Below, piece after piece: positions 9,697-18,808 of a DNA stretch of 64,000 bases. Source of the DNA: an uncultured Pygmaiobacter sp. Its GTDB lineage: Bacteria; Bacillota; Clostridia; Oscillospirales; Ruminococcaceae. The notes below the pieces were generated by a model, which saw nothing but the letters and a program-made list of their open reading frames with translations, was not told where the DNA came from and did not search any database. The position numbers were made by a program, and so were the translations under genes. The first letter of the stretch is position 1; each line of letters starts with the position of its first letter. The stretch lies in the NCBI GenBank assembly GCA_944386485.1, contig CALXBG010000112.1, positions 81,320-145,319 of the forward strand. Reading direction: 5' to 3'.

Positions 9697-9725
9697 ATTA
9701 TTACTTTTTTTTGCGTCAATGTCAA
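9697..9725 (-). promoter_or_regulatory. Sigma-A promoter for sepF operon
   Basis: On the minus strand TTGACA, 17-base spacer, AATAAT. The -35 box is perfect and the -10 box matches five of six. It lies in the 154-base gap between the HlyD-like gene and sepF, giving a leader of about 70 bases. Confidence 0.75.
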
Positions 9726-9774
9726 CAAAAGTCAGAGAATTCCTTTTTTCTTTTCTCGTCACTTTCTCAACACA

Positions 9775-11040
9775 TTAAAGCAACTTCCCATCATAGAGGT
9801 CTTTTCCTGAAACAACAATCTCGTCATACAGCAAAACCTCATTTTTCAAACTCTGCTCATCCGACCCCACCCGGGTCTTGGCGGGAACGATGACATATTC
9901 TTCATTTTCAAAAATAGGATCAATCTGCTTGAACTCCAGCATATTGCCATACTTGACATAGACGCCGCGCTTCTGATTTCCCTCTTCATCGGTCACAATA
10001 TGGACCGCCGACTGCGCGATACAAACACCTTTATAGCGCGCAAAGGAGATCTGGGCAGTTTCCACCCTCAGGTTGACCGTTCCTGCGTTGATATAATCAC
10101 ACAGCAGAACCACCTTTGTCGGCCCACCGTCAGGATCCTGTTCTACCGAAACCACCTTCGCGGGAATCTCCTTGAGATCGGGGTCATCAAAATCAAGCTC
10201 TACCTCAACCTCTCCGTTCTCGTTGATAAAACGCTCGGTCTCCTTTGCATCCACCAGGCAGTAAAAGTACCACTCATAGTTGCTGACAAGTTTTCCCGCA
10301 GACTGGGTCAATTTTGCCTGAGAGCTGTCGATCATCTGCGCCAATCCTGCTGCATCAACCGATTCCAGCGCCTGTGGGGTAATCGTCTGCTCAAGTCCAT
10401 CGGTCATCGAGGAATAGTACCCGCCAGGCGTAGGGGCATAGAGATATTCGACCGTCCCGGCCGCAGCCGCCGCCGCGTCCCGCTCAGCGGTTAATGCAGC
10501 GATCTGTGCTGAGAGATCCTGCTGTGCACCGGTGGCGTTCTGCATCCGGTTTGCAGCGAGGGTAAGCTGATTTCTGACCTCATCCAATCCATCATACCGG
10601 CCCGTCTTAAGCAGGTCCAGCAAATCCAACAGTCCCTGCTGCTGCTGTTTGAGCAGCTGCTCGATATCAGTTCCGCCGGATAACTCCTGTGTCTGGGACT
10701 GACCGAGCATCTCAAGCTGAGCGTCCAGCTTCTCTTTATTCTGCCAGCTTCTCGCCTGCGCTTCGCTGGCAAAGATCTCGCCTACCGCGGCGCCCGGCGC
10801 AACCCGACTGCCATCCTCGACCAGATAGGTCAATACCCCGGTGCCGCTATATTCCAGCGTCTGCTCTTCCCGCACCGCGATTCCCTTTGCCGGAACAGCA
10901 TCCGCAAGGGTCGAGGTCACCGCCGTTTGGGTCTCATAGCCGCGCATCATAACAGGAATCAGCTGTACGGCAATATACCCTGCCAGCAAAACGAGCACAA
11001 TCAGGATCCCGCCCCAATGGCGGCCCCGGCGCTCACTCAT
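9775..11040 (-). CDS. HlyD-like membrane-anchored adaptor protein
   Basis: A 421-residue protein with one N-terminal membrane helix (about 10-30), a half lipoyl-like barrel segment (VPAKGIAVREEQTLEY, then GVLTYLVEDGSRVAPGAAVG), a helical hairpin rich in Gln and Leu (about 100-230) and beta-rich C-terminal barrels. This is the HlyD/membrane-fusion-protein layout seen in many Gram-positive proteins of unknown role. No transporter ATPase, permease or outer channel is adjacent. It starts inside the end of hfq (8-base overlap) with GAAGAGG as ribosome-binding site and lies upstream of sepF. A role at the cell envelope is inference. Confidence 0.75.
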   Translation of the reverse strand: MSERRGRHWGGILIVLVLLAGYIAVQLIPVMMRGYETQTAVTSTLADAVPAKGIAVREEQTLEYSGTGVLTYLVEDGSRVAPGAAVGEIFASEAQARSWQNKEKLDAQLEMLGQSQTQELSGGTDIEQLLKQQQQGLLDLLDLLKTGRYDGLDEVRNQLTLAANRMQNATGAQQDLSAQIAALTAERDAAAAAAGTVEYLYAPTPGGYYSSMTDGLEQTITPQALESVDAAGLAQMIDSSQAKLTQSAGKLVSNYEWYFYCLVDAKETERFINENGEVEVELDFDDPDLKEIPAKVVSVEQDPDGGPTKVVLLCDYINAGTVNLRVETAQISFARYKGVCIAQSAVHIVTDEEGNQKRGVYVKYGNMLEFKQIDPIFENEEYVIVPAKTRVGSDEQSLKNEVLLYDEIVVSGKDLYDGKLL

Positions 11041-11269
11041 GGAGATCCTCTTCCTGGGCGAGATTGATATTTCTGGTCGGGGTAATAGTGGAGACCGCAT
11101 GCTTGTACACCATGCTCTGCTTTCCCTCGCAGTCCAGCATGATCACAAAATTGTCAAATCCCCGTACCGTACCCCGCATCTGATAACCGCTGAGCAGGTA
11201 AACGGTGACCGGTACCCGATCTTTGCGGATTGCATTCAGAAAGGCGTCCTGTAAATTGATCATTTTCAT
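11033..11269 (-). CDS. hfq: RNA chaperone Hfq
   Basis: Hexameric Sm-like RNA chaperone that helps small RNAs pair with mRNAs. The 78-residue sequence has the Sm1 part (NLQDAFLNAIRKDRVPVTVY, GFDNFVIML) and the signature Sm2 motif VYKHAVSTITP, with a short charged tail typical of Firmicutes. The ATG has AAAGG about 8 bases upstream. It follows miaA, as in many bacteria, and overlaps the HlyD-like gene downstream. Confidence 0.97.
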   Translation of the reverse strand: MKMINLQDAFLNAIRKDRVPVTVYLLSGYQMRGTVRGFDNFVIMLDCEGKQSMVYKHAVSTITPTRNINLAQEEDLHE

Positions 11270-11316
11270 AATATCATCCTTTCCCGCCTAATATGGCGTG
11301 GGTTCTGCCCTGAAAT

Positions 11317-12246
11317 CTATTCCCCCAAAAAGCGCACAACCAGCTCATCAGCATCCGGACAAAGTGCATCGCACCAGTTAACCCGCTCCATCCGCCGAAA
11401 CCAGGTCAACTGTCGCTTTGCATAGTTCCGCGTCGCCTGCTTGAGCTTATCCACACAGGCCTCCAGCGTGGCCGTCCCTTCAAAATAAGGAAAAAATTCT
11501 TTATAGCCGATTGCCTGGGCCGCTGTAATCCAGCCGTCCCGGTTCTCATAGACCCGGCGCGCCTCTTCGAGCACCCCTTGTTCCACCATCCGGTCAATCC
11601 GCAAACCGATCCGCTGATAAAGCTGCTCCCGGCTCTCAAAATTCAGTCCAAGCAGCAGCGGGTTATAGGGTGCTTCCTGTGCTCTGGACTGCTCCCGCTG
11701 GCTGGTGATTGTCCGTCCTGTTTTCTCGTAGAGTTCAAGCGCCCGCAATACCCTTTTTTCGTTGTGCGGGTGAATAGCTGCCGCTGCCTGCGGATCAAGG
11801 GCTTCAAGTCGGCGATACATCTCTTCCCCGCCCAGCTCCCGCGCCTGCTGTGCAAGCCGTGCGCGAAGGCCGTCATCCGCCGGTTCATCGAGAAAACGGA
11901 TCCCCTCAATCAGCGAAGAGATATACAGCCCGGTACCGCCGGCAATAATCGGTACTGCCCCCCGGCCGGCAATTTCGGTGATTTTCTCCCGCGCCAGCGT
12001 GAGATAATCAGCTACACTAAACCGCTGCTGCGGGTCACAGATATCGATGAGATGGTGCGGCGCGGCCTGCTGCTCCTGTACGGTTGCCTTCGCGGTGCCG
12101 ATGTCCAGTCCACGGTAGATCTGCATTGAGTCGGCGGAGATAATCTCTCCGCCAAAGCGGCGGGCGAGATGAATCGCAAGATCAGTCTTGCCGGTGGCAG
12201 TCGGCCCCAGCACCACGATCAGCTTTTGTTTATTCCCTGCGGCCAA
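11317..12246 (-). CDS. miaA: tRNA dimethylallyltransferase
   Basis: Adds a dimethylallyl group to N6 of A37 in tRNAs reading UNN codons, the substrate that MiaB (17374-18756) then methylthiolates. The 309-residue protein has the P-loop GPTATGKTDLA, the conserved ISADSMQIYRGLDIGTAK segment, and the tRNA-contact segment RNYAKRQLTWFRR. The frame opens with a TTG at 12246 inside the last codons of mutL (17-base overlap); no better ATG is available, and starting later would cut into the P-loop strand. It lies 47 bases before hfq. Confidence 0.95.
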   Translation of the reverse strand: MAAGNKQKLIVVLGPTATGKTDLAIHLARRFGGEIISADSMQIYRGLDIGTAKATVQEQQAAPHHLIDICDPQQRFSVADYLTLAREKITEIAGRGAVPIIAGGTGLYISSLIEGIRFLDEPADDGLRARLAQQARELGGEEMYRRLEALDPQAAAAIHPHNEKRVLRALELYEKTGRTITSQREQSRAQEAPYNPLLLGLNFESREQLYQRIGLRIDRMVEQGVLEEARRVYENRDGWITAAQAIGYKEFFPYFEGTATLEACVDKLKQATRNYAKRQLTWFRRMERVNWCDALCPDADELVVRFLGE

Positions 12247-14161
12247 ACTGCTTTTCCAGCTCCTTCTGCGATAATCTGATCAGTACCGGTCTGCCGTGCG
12301 GGCAAAACGGCGGCACCACGCCGTCGAGGATCTGCCGCGCCAGCGCGAGCAGGCTCTCGGCCGGATCCTTGTCCCCCGCCTTGATCGCAGCACGGCAGGC
12401 GATCGAGTGCAGCAGCCAATCCGTCTTCTCGTTAAGGGTATCCTTGCTGCCGACCGCAAGACGAGCCGCGATCTCCTCGATGAGCAGCGCCGTGTTCTCA
12501 GCAGGCAACTCGGCCGGCACCGATCGCACCAATACGCTCAAGCCGCCGAAGTCCTCCACCTCAAACCCTGCACCCTCAAGCAGCGGCTGCTCTGCAAGCA
12601 GCGCATTTTTTTCTGCTTTCGAGAGATTCACACTAACCGGCTCAAGCAACAGTTGACCGTCTCTCTTTCCGTAGCCGGCGAGCAACTTTTCATAAAGAAT
12701 TCGCTCATGGGCGGCGTGCTTGTCGATCAGCACCAATTCATCTCCACTCTCGGTGATGATATAGGTCGAAAAAGCCTCCCCAATATATCTTAACTCTTTT
12801 TTCTCCCGCAAGGGCACGTTTTGTGTCGATTGCTCGGATGCGGGCGGTTCAGCAGGTTTTACAGGCGGTGTAAATACCTCCTCGGTTGTTTTTTCAATCT
12901 CGAGGGATACCGCATCCCGCCGGGTGTGATAGGCCACCTGCGGATCCTGCCGCAGCATTGTTCCCGCGAACATCTCGGTCTGCCGCGGCGGTATGGGTTC
13001 CGGCCGGAGTTCCTGTTTTATGGGCAGCTCCTCCCGCCGGGGAGCGGGCTGCTCCATGCGGGTCTGTACCGGTGTAAATGCGGGGGTTGCAGATTTTGGC
13101 TTTTCCGCCTGAACCTTTTCTTTTTGCGGCTGTGTGCTGGCACTAGAAAGGTCCAACCGTTTTTGCGGGGTATTGCTTCCGGTCACAGTCCCCCTCACCG
13201 CTTTATAGACCAAATCAAAGATTTCACTCGTATTGGCAAACCGCACCTCGGTCTTTGCAGGATGAACATTGACATCCACCCGTTCGGCCGGCATGGTCAG
13301 ATTCAATACACAGCCGGGGAATTTACCCTGCATCATTACCCCTTTATAAGCGGTTTCAAGCGCCGCCATCAGGGTACGATCCTGCACACATCGGCCATTG
13401 ATGTAGAAAAACTGCATCGCGCGGCTTGCACGGCAGGCGATCGGCGCGCTGACATATCCTTTTACCCCCAGCGTTCCCTGTTCATAGGAAACAGGAAGCA
13501 AACTCTTGGAAAAATCCCGTGCGAGAACGGTATAGATCGCGCTCATCGGGTCTCCGTCGCCAGGGGTTTGGAACTGCTCCTTCCCCTCCCGGACAAACCG
13601 GAACGCAATTTCAGGATGGGCCAGCGCCTGCCGCAGCACTACATCAGCGACATAATTCCCCTCGCTGGCATCCTTCTTGAGAAACTTCATTCTGGCCGGA
13701 ACATTGTAAAAGAGATCCCGCACCGTAACCGTCGTGCCGACCGGGCGGGCGGCAGCCTCAGCTGAGAGCTCCTCGCCACCCTCCTGCCGGTACAGGCAGG
13801 CATACTCATCCGCTTCCGTCCGGGTCAGAAGCTCAACCCGGGAAACCGCGGAGATGCTGGCCAGCGCCTCACCCCGAAATCCCAGGGTCTCGATTGCGGC
13901 GAGATCATCCTCTGTGGCAATTTTGCTCGTCGCGTGTCGAATAAAGGCGGTCGCAATATACTCGGCCTCGATGCCGCTGCCATTGTCGCTGACCACAATG
14001 CGCTCTACCCCGCCCCGGGTAATCTCGACGGTGATGGCGGTACTTCCGGCATCAATCGCATTCTCCACCAGTTCCTTAACCACCGAGGAGGGGCGCTCAA
14101 CCACCTCGCCCGCGGCAATCAGCTCTGCGGTGTGTTTGTCCAGTACGTGAATTACCGCCAC
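12230..14161 (-). CDS. mutL: DNA mismatch repair endonuclease MutL
   Basis: Couples MutS mismatch recognition to strand incision. The 643-residue protein has the GHKL ATPase motifs (ELVENAIDAG, DNGSGI, GFRGEALASI), a transducer domain, a proline-rich linker (about 340-440) and a C-terminal endonuclease domain. The metal-binding motif is present as DKHAAHERILYE, with ACRAAIKAG and FCPHGRP further on, so this is the incising, MutH-independent type. The GTG start at 14161 is preceded by AGGTGA six bases upstream. It follows mutS by 33 bases and overlaps miaA. Confidence 0.96.
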   Translation of the reverse strand: MAVIHVLDKHTAELIAAGEVVERPSSVVKELVENAIDAGSTAITVEITRGGVERIVVSDNGSGIEAEYIATAFIRHATSKIATEDDLAAIETLGFRGEALASISAVSRVELLTRTEADEYACLYRQEGGEELSAEAAARPVGTTVTVRDLFYNVPARMKFLKKDASEGNYVADVVLRQALAHPEIAFRFVREGKEQFQTPGDGDPMSAIYTVLARDFSKSLLPVSYEQGTLGVKGYVSAPIACRASRAMQFFYINGRCVQDRTLMAALETAYKGVMMQGKFPGCVLNLTMPAERVDVNVHPAKTEVRFANTSEIFDLVYKAVRGTVTGSNTPQKRLDLSSASTQPQKEKVQAEKPKSATPAFTPVQTRMEQPAPRREELPIKQELRPEPIPPRQTEMFAGTMLRQDPQVAYHTRRDAVSLEIEKTTEEVFTPPVKPAEPPASEQSTQNVPLREKKELRYIGEAFSTYIITESGDELVLIDKHAAHERILYEKLLAGYGKRDGQLLLEPVSVNLSKAEKNALLAEQPLLEGAGFEVEDFGGLSVLVRSVPAELPAENTALLIEEIAARLAVGSKDTLNEKTDWLLHSIACRAAIKAGDKDPAESLLALARQILDGVVPPFCPHGRPVLIRLSQKELEKQFGRRE

Positions 14162-14194
14162 AGCGGCTCACCTGCCTTTCTCCAGCATTCCCTT

Positions 14195-16795
14195 TCAGGG
14201 AAGCTGCTGCTTGATCTCGTACAAAATATTCAGCGCCTCGAGCGGGGTCAGCGCCTCCACATCAATCGACCGCAGCCGGGTCATCACCGCGGGGGGCACC
14301 TTCTCCTCCTCAAATCGCTCATAGTTGGAAAAGTCGAGCTGCATCACCGGATTCGGGGTGGTGGTGCTGGTTTCGAGCACCTTGAGCACCTCTTTTGCCC
14401 GCTCGATAATCTCGTCGGGCAAACCGGCCAGCTTTGCGACCTCGATGCCATAGCTGTCATCGGCCGGACCGCGCAGGATCCGGCGCAGGAAGGTGATCTC
14501 ATCTCCCCGCTTCTTGACCGCGATGTTGTAGTTCTTTACCCCATCGATCGCATTTTCCAGATCGGTCAATTCGTGGTAGTGGGTGGCGAACAGCGTTTTG
14601 CATCCCAGACCGGATGCTTTGGAGGCCATGTGCTCTACCACCGCCCGGGCAATGCTCATCCCATCAAAGGTTGAGGTGCCGCGACCGATCTCATCCAGCA
14701 CGACCAGGCTCTTGGGAGTTGCGGCACGCAGAATCTCTGCAACCTCGGTCATCTCGACCATAAAGGTGGACTTGCCCGCCGCGAGGTCGTCCGAAGCGCC
14801 AACCCGGGTAAAGATACTGTCCACAATTCCGATCTGCGCCGCCTTGGCCGGCACAAAACTACCGATCTGTGCCATCAGGCAGATCAGCGCGTTCTGCCGC
14901 ATATAGGTACTCTTGCCCGCCATGTTCGGCCCGGTGATGATCAGCATCCGGTTTTCCTCGCAGTCCAGACGCGTGTCGTTCGGGACAAAAAGCCCGCTGG
15001 CCATCCGCTCCACTACCGGGTGGCGTCCCTCGGTGATAATCAGTTCATCCCCGCCGTCGACGATCGGGCGGGTATAGCCATTTTTGACCGCTGTCTCGGC
15101 AAAGCTGGCAAGCACATCCAATTTCGCCAGCGCCGCCGCAGTCGCCTGAATCCGCGTCAGTTCCCCAGCCAGCTGTGCGAGCAGATCGTCAAAAAGTTCC
15201 CGCTCGAGCACCACCAGCCGCTCGCCCGCGCCGAGGATCTTGTTCTCCAGCTGTTTGAGCTCATCGGTGATATACCGCTCGGCATTGGCAAGGGTCTGCT
15301 TGCGGACAAAATTTTCGGGAATGGGGGTGCTGACCGCCCGGGAGATCTCTATGTAATATCCGAAAACCCGATTGTACCCGATCTTCAGCTTCGGAATACC
15401 GGTCTCTTCCCGCAGCTTGGCCTCAAGGTCGGTCAGATACCCCTTGCCGCCGCTCATAATCTGCCGCAGTTCATCCACCTCGGGGTTGAATCCCTCACGG
15501 ATGACCTTACCGTCTTTGAGGCTTGCAGGCGCTTCTACATCGATTGCCGATTCGATCCGCTCCCGAACATCCTGCAGCGGATCCAGACCGGCCAAAATTC
15601 CGCGCAGCGCCGCCGATTCACAGCCACCCAACAGTTCGATCACCTCGGGCAGCTGCGCGCAGGTGGAAGCCATTGCGAGCAGTTCCCGCGGATTGGCGGA
15701 ACCGTAGATGACCCGGGTCATCAGCCGCTCGAGATCGAACACACGGGACAGCTGTTCCCGCAGATCGACCCGCAGCACATTTTTGCGCTGCAGTTCCTCG
15801 GTGCCGTCCAGCCGCTCGTTGATCGCCACCACATCGAGCAGCGGCTGCTCGATCCAGCTGCGGATCAGACGCTTGCCCATCGCGGTTTCAGTCTTGTCCA
15901 ATACCCATAGCAGGGTGCCCTTTTTCTCCCGGCCCCGCATCGTCTCGGTGAGTTCGAGGTTTGCGCGGGTGATCGGAGAAAGCTTCATATATTGATTACC
16001 GGAATAAAGCTCTACTGTGCGCAGCCGCTCGATCCCCCGTTTCTGAGTCTGTTCGAGGTAGGCCAGCAACGCGGCCAGGCTGTAAAAGATCACGCCGTCC
16101 CGCTCAATTCCGGTAGTCCGCTCAAATGCTTCGCCGAACTGACCGCTGATCCGCCCGAGCGATGCCGCGGGCTCATAGTCCTCCTCAGCCAGCAGCTCCA
16201 CCGAACAGCTCATATGATCCTTGACGTAATCGGTGATCGCCTTATACTTGAGAATCTCGCTGTTGAAGAGCAGTTCGCTGGGGAAAAAGCGGCACAGTTC
16301 CCCGATCACCGCATTGACCGGATCCCCCTCCGTCAGCCGGGTCGCATGGCAGACGCCAGTCGAGATGTCGGCAAAGCAGACACCGATCTCCTCTCCATGC
16401 AGAAAGATCGAACCGATATAGTTGTTCTTCGCGTCGTCGAGCATGCTGCTCTCGATCACGGTACCAGGGGTGATGACCCGGACGATGTCCCGCCGCACCA
16501 GCCCTTTTGCCTTTGCGGGGTCCTCGACCTGCTCGCAGATCGCCACCTTATATCCCTTCGCGATCAACCGGGCGATATAGCTCTCGCAGGAATGGTACGG
16601 CACACCGCACATCGGGGCGCGCTCCTCCTGCCCGCAGTCCCTGCCGGTCAGGGTGAGTTCCAGTTCTCGAGACGCCAAAAGCGCGTCGTCATAGAACATC
16701 TCATAGAAATCACCCAGACGGAAAAAGAGGATCGCGTCCTTGTACTGCTCTTTGATCTCGAAATACTGCCTCATCATCGGCGAAAGTTCTGCCAA
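14195..16795 (-). CDS. mutS: DNA mismatch recognition protein MutS
   Basis: Recognises base mismatches and small loops. The 866-residue protein has the mismatch-binding Phe-X-Glu element (LGDFYEMFYDDA) near the N-terminus, connector, lever and clamp domains, and a C-terminal ABC ATPase (Walker A GPNMAGKSTYMRQ, Walker B LVVLDEIGRGTSTFDG). I place the start at the TTG at 16795, giving MAELSPMMRQYFEIKEQY, because AGGTGG lies 8 bases upstream and this matches the usual MutS N-terminus; a GTG four codons earlier overlaps the Shine-Dalgarno. It is followed by mutL. Confidence 0.97.
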   Translation of the reverse strand: MAELSPMMRQYFEIKEQYKDAILFFRLGDFYEMFYDDALLASRELELTLTGRDCGQEERAPMCGVPYHSCESYIARLIAKGYKVAICEQVEDPAKAKGLVRRDIVRVITPGTVIESSMLDDAKNNYIGSIFLHGEEIGVCFADISTGVCHATRLTEGDPVNAVIGELCRFFPSELLFNSEILKYKAITDYVKDHMSCSVELLAEEDYEPAASLGRISGQFGEAFERTTGIERDGVIFYSLAALLAYLEQTQKRGIERLRTVELYSGNQYMKLSPITRANLELTETMRGREKKGTLLWVLDKTETAMGKRLIRSWIEQPLLDVVAINERLDGTEELQRKNVLRVDLREQLSRVFDLERLMTRVIYGSANPRELLAMASTCAQLPEVIELLGGCESAALRGILAGLDPLQDVRERIESAIDVEAPASLKDGKVIREGFNPEVDELRQIMSGGKGYLTDLEAKLREETGIPKLKIGYNRVFGYYIEISRAVSTPIPENFVRKQTLANAERYITDELKQLENKILGAGERLVVLERELFDDLLAQLAGELTRIQATAAALAKLDVLASFAETAVKNGYTRPIVDGGDELIITEGRHPVVERMASGLFVPNDTRLDCEENRMLIITGPNMAGKSTYMRQNALICLMAQIGSFVPAKAAQIGIVDSIFTRVGASDDLAAGKSTFMVEMTEVAEILRAATPKSLVVLDEIGRGTSTFDGMSIARAVVEHMASKASGLGCKTLFATHYHELTDLENAIDGVKNYNIAVKKRGDEITFLRRILRGPADDSYGIEVAKLAGLPDEIIERAKEVLKVLETSTTTPNPVMQLDFSNYERFEEEKVPPAVMTRLRSIDVEALTPLEALNILYEIKQQLP

Positions 16796-16807
16796 GCCTT
16801 GCACCAC

Positions 16808-16906
16808 CTAACGCCCGGCGCTCTCAGCGCCGCGGCCGCATATTTTGAAAATGCGCCGCGGACAGGCTGCCCTGTCCTGCGGCGTTCACTCTTTTATTGG
16901 TTTTGA
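16808..16906 (-). repeat. Two GC-rich hairpins between ricA and mutS
   Basis: The 111-base gap between the ricA stop and the mutS start holds two inverted repeats. 16854-16884 is a 13-bp stem with one bulged base around a 4-base loop; 16817-16831 is a 6-bp GGCGCT stem with a 3-base loop. Neither is followed by a convincing T run on the minus strand, so they may be an attenuator or mRNA processing/stability element rather than a full terminator. Confidence 0.5.
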
Positions 16907-17311
16907 TCAATGGCAGCCGCTGCAGCCCGAGCAGTCTCCGCCGCAGGAGGAAGGCTCCTCCACCGTCATCGGGTCCCCGCCGTTTGCAGCGGTGAGCAGA
17001 ATCGCATTGATATACTGCATCAGGCGATCCATCTCATTCTTCGCGTCGTTGTAGGCCTGCATGCTCTCATTGCTCATGATCTCGCCATAGATGCGCTGAA
17101 TCTTCTCGTTGAGCTCGGTAATCCGACCCGCGTCCTTTTCCTGCTTGCTGACCTCGTTGTTAAGATCAATACGGGCGAGGTTAAACTCGCCGATCTGCTG
17201 CTGCAGTTCCTCGTCAGCGTCATTCATTCTGCGCGCGTTTTCCAGAATCAGATACCGCTGATCCTTCTGAAGTTCCAGCGCGAGATTGCGAACCTGCTCG
17301 ATAATATCCAT
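16907..17311 (-). CDS. ricA: RicA/YmcA-family regulator (YlbF/YmcA domain)
   Basis: A 134-residue all-helical YlbF/YmcA-family protein (NLALELQKDQRYLILENARR, later NEKIQRIYGEIMSNESMQAY). In Bacillus the RicA-RicF-RicT complex carries iron-sulfur clusters and affects RNase Y processing, competence and sporulation. The C-terminus here is Cys-rich, CGGDCSGCSGCH, suited to binding a metal or Fe-S cluster. AGGAG is 7 bases before the ATG at 17311, preferred over the ATG two codons earlier, which sits on the Shine-Dalgarno. It follows miaB and precedes mutS as in Bacillus, but cotE is missing. No ricF or ricT is seen in the window. Confidence 0.85.
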   Translation of the reverse strand: MDIIEQVRNLALELQKDQRYLILENARRMNDADEELQQQIGEFNLARIDLNNEVSKQEKDAGRITELNEKIQRIYGEIMSNESMQAYNDAKNEMDRLMQYINAILLTAANGGDPMTVEEPSSCGGDCSGCSGCH

Positions 17312-17373
17312 GATCATACTCCTTTTTTGCGGCGGCACAGAACCGCTTTCGTTTTTATCAGCGAAACCAGCGC

Positions 17374-18756
17374 TCAATGCGCAATTTCCGCTGTTAAGTA
17401 GATTCCCTTGCTGCCCGTGATCCGAACCTCGACAAACTGTCCGATCAACCTGCTGTCACCAACAAATTCGGCGACCAGATTATTGTCCAACCGGCCGGCC
17501 AGTTCGCCCTCGCCCCGGCCCGGTCCCTCGACCAGAACCCGCAGCGATGCGCCGGTCAGCGCGGCCGCTTCCTCCCGGGAAATCTCTTCCTGCAGCCGAA
17601 GCAGACGGCTGAGCCGCTCCGCCTTGACCTTGTGCGGCGTCGCATCGGGAAGCAGCGCTGCCCGGGTTCCGCCGCGCCGGGAGAAGATAAAGGTAAACAG
17701 CTGTACATAGCGAATCTGACGCACCAGCTCCATTGTCTGCTCGAAATCCTCCTCGGTCTCCCCGGGGAATCCGACGATGATATCGCTGGAGAAGGTCATC
17801 CGCGGCACAGTCCGCCGTGCATAATCAATCAACCCCTTATACTGGGCCACGTCATATTTCCGGTTCATCTGGATCAGAATCCGGTCAGAACCGCTTTGCA
17901 CCGGCAGGTGTAAATTATTACAAATCTTTTCGTGCGAGGCGATGGTGTCGATCAGCTTACGGCTGGCATCCTTGGGATGACTGGTCATGAACCGAATCCG
18001 GAAATCGCCTTCCTGCTCGGCCAGCATTGCCAGCAGATCGGCAAAGTCGATCTTCTTCTCCAATCCCTTACCGTAGCTATTCACATTTTGCCCCAGCAGC
18101 GTAATCTCTTTGTACCCGCTCTGTACCAGCGAACGGAACTCGGAAAGGATGTCCTCCGGCTTGCGGCTGCGCTCTCTTCCCCGCACAAACGGGACAATAC
18201 AGTAGGAACAGAAGTTGTCACAGCCATACATGATCGGCAGCCATGCCTTGAAGGTACTGTCCCGATGAATTGGCAGATTTTCCACAATATCATACCGCTC
18301 GACAGGGTCGCCGAGCACCCGTTTTTTCCCTCTGATCCGCTGAGCGATCAGGTCAGGCAGCTTGTCGATCCCGTTGACACCGAAGACCAGATCCACATAG
18401 GGAAAGCTCTGATGCAGCTTGTCCACCACGTCCTTTTGCTGTACCATACAGCCACCGATCGCGATCAGCAGCTTGGGTTTCTCGGTCTTGAGCTTCTTGA
18501 GTGCACCGATATTGCCGTACACACGCTGCTGGGCATGTTCCCGAACCGCACAGGTGTTAAAGACGACAAGATCCGCCTCCTGCACATTCTCGGTCAGATT
18601 AAAACCTGCCTGCAGCAGTACGCCCTTGATCTTCTCCCCATCATTGACATTCTGCTGGCAGCCAAAGGAATGAACATAGGCCGCCGGCGGATGGTCATAA
18701 TAGTTGGCGATTGTGTCGATCGTTCTATCATGCTCGATAAAATCCTGATACTGCAA
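17374..18756 (-). CDS. miaB: tRNA methylthiotransferase MiaB
   Basis: Radical-SAM enzyme that adds a methylthio group to i6A37 of tRNA. The 460-residue protein has the N-terminal UPF0004 domain with cluster cysteines C33 (HSFGCQQNVND), C69 (FNTCAVREHA) and C103 (GGCMVQ), the radical-SAM motif C179-X3-C183-X2-C186 (MYGCDNFCSYC), and a C-terminal TRAM domain. I chose the TTG at 18756 because GGAGG lies 7 bases upstream; the ATG six codons earlier would put the Shine-Dalgarno inside the gene. It works on the product of MiaA, encoded 5 kb downstream. Confidence 0.96.
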   Translation of the reverse strand: MQYQDFIEHDRTIDTIANYYDHPPAAYVHSFGCQQNVNDGEKIKGVLLQAGFNLTENVQEADLVVFNTCAVREHAQQRVYGNIGALKKLKTEKPKLLIAIGGCMVQQKDVVDKLHQSFPYVDLVFGVNGIDKLPDLIAQRIRGKKRVLGDPVERYDIVENLPIHRDSTFKAWLPIMYGCDNFCSYCIVPFVRGRERSRKPEDILSEFRSLVQSGYKEITLLGQNVNSYGKGLEKKIDFADLLAMLAEQEGDFRIRFMTSHPKDASRKLIDTIASHEKICNNLHLPVQSGSDRILIQMNRKYDVAQYKGLIDYARRTVPRMTFSSDIIVGFPGETEEDFEQTMELVRQIRYVQLFTFIFSRRGGTRAALLPDATPHKVKAERLSRLLRLQEEISREEAAALTGASLRVLVEGPGRGEGELAGRLDNNLVAEFVGDSRLIGQFVEVRITGSKGIYLTAEIAH

Positions 18757-18808
18757 GACTTCACCTCCATCCATTTATTATACAACTTTTTGAATTTTGA
18801 GACAATCG

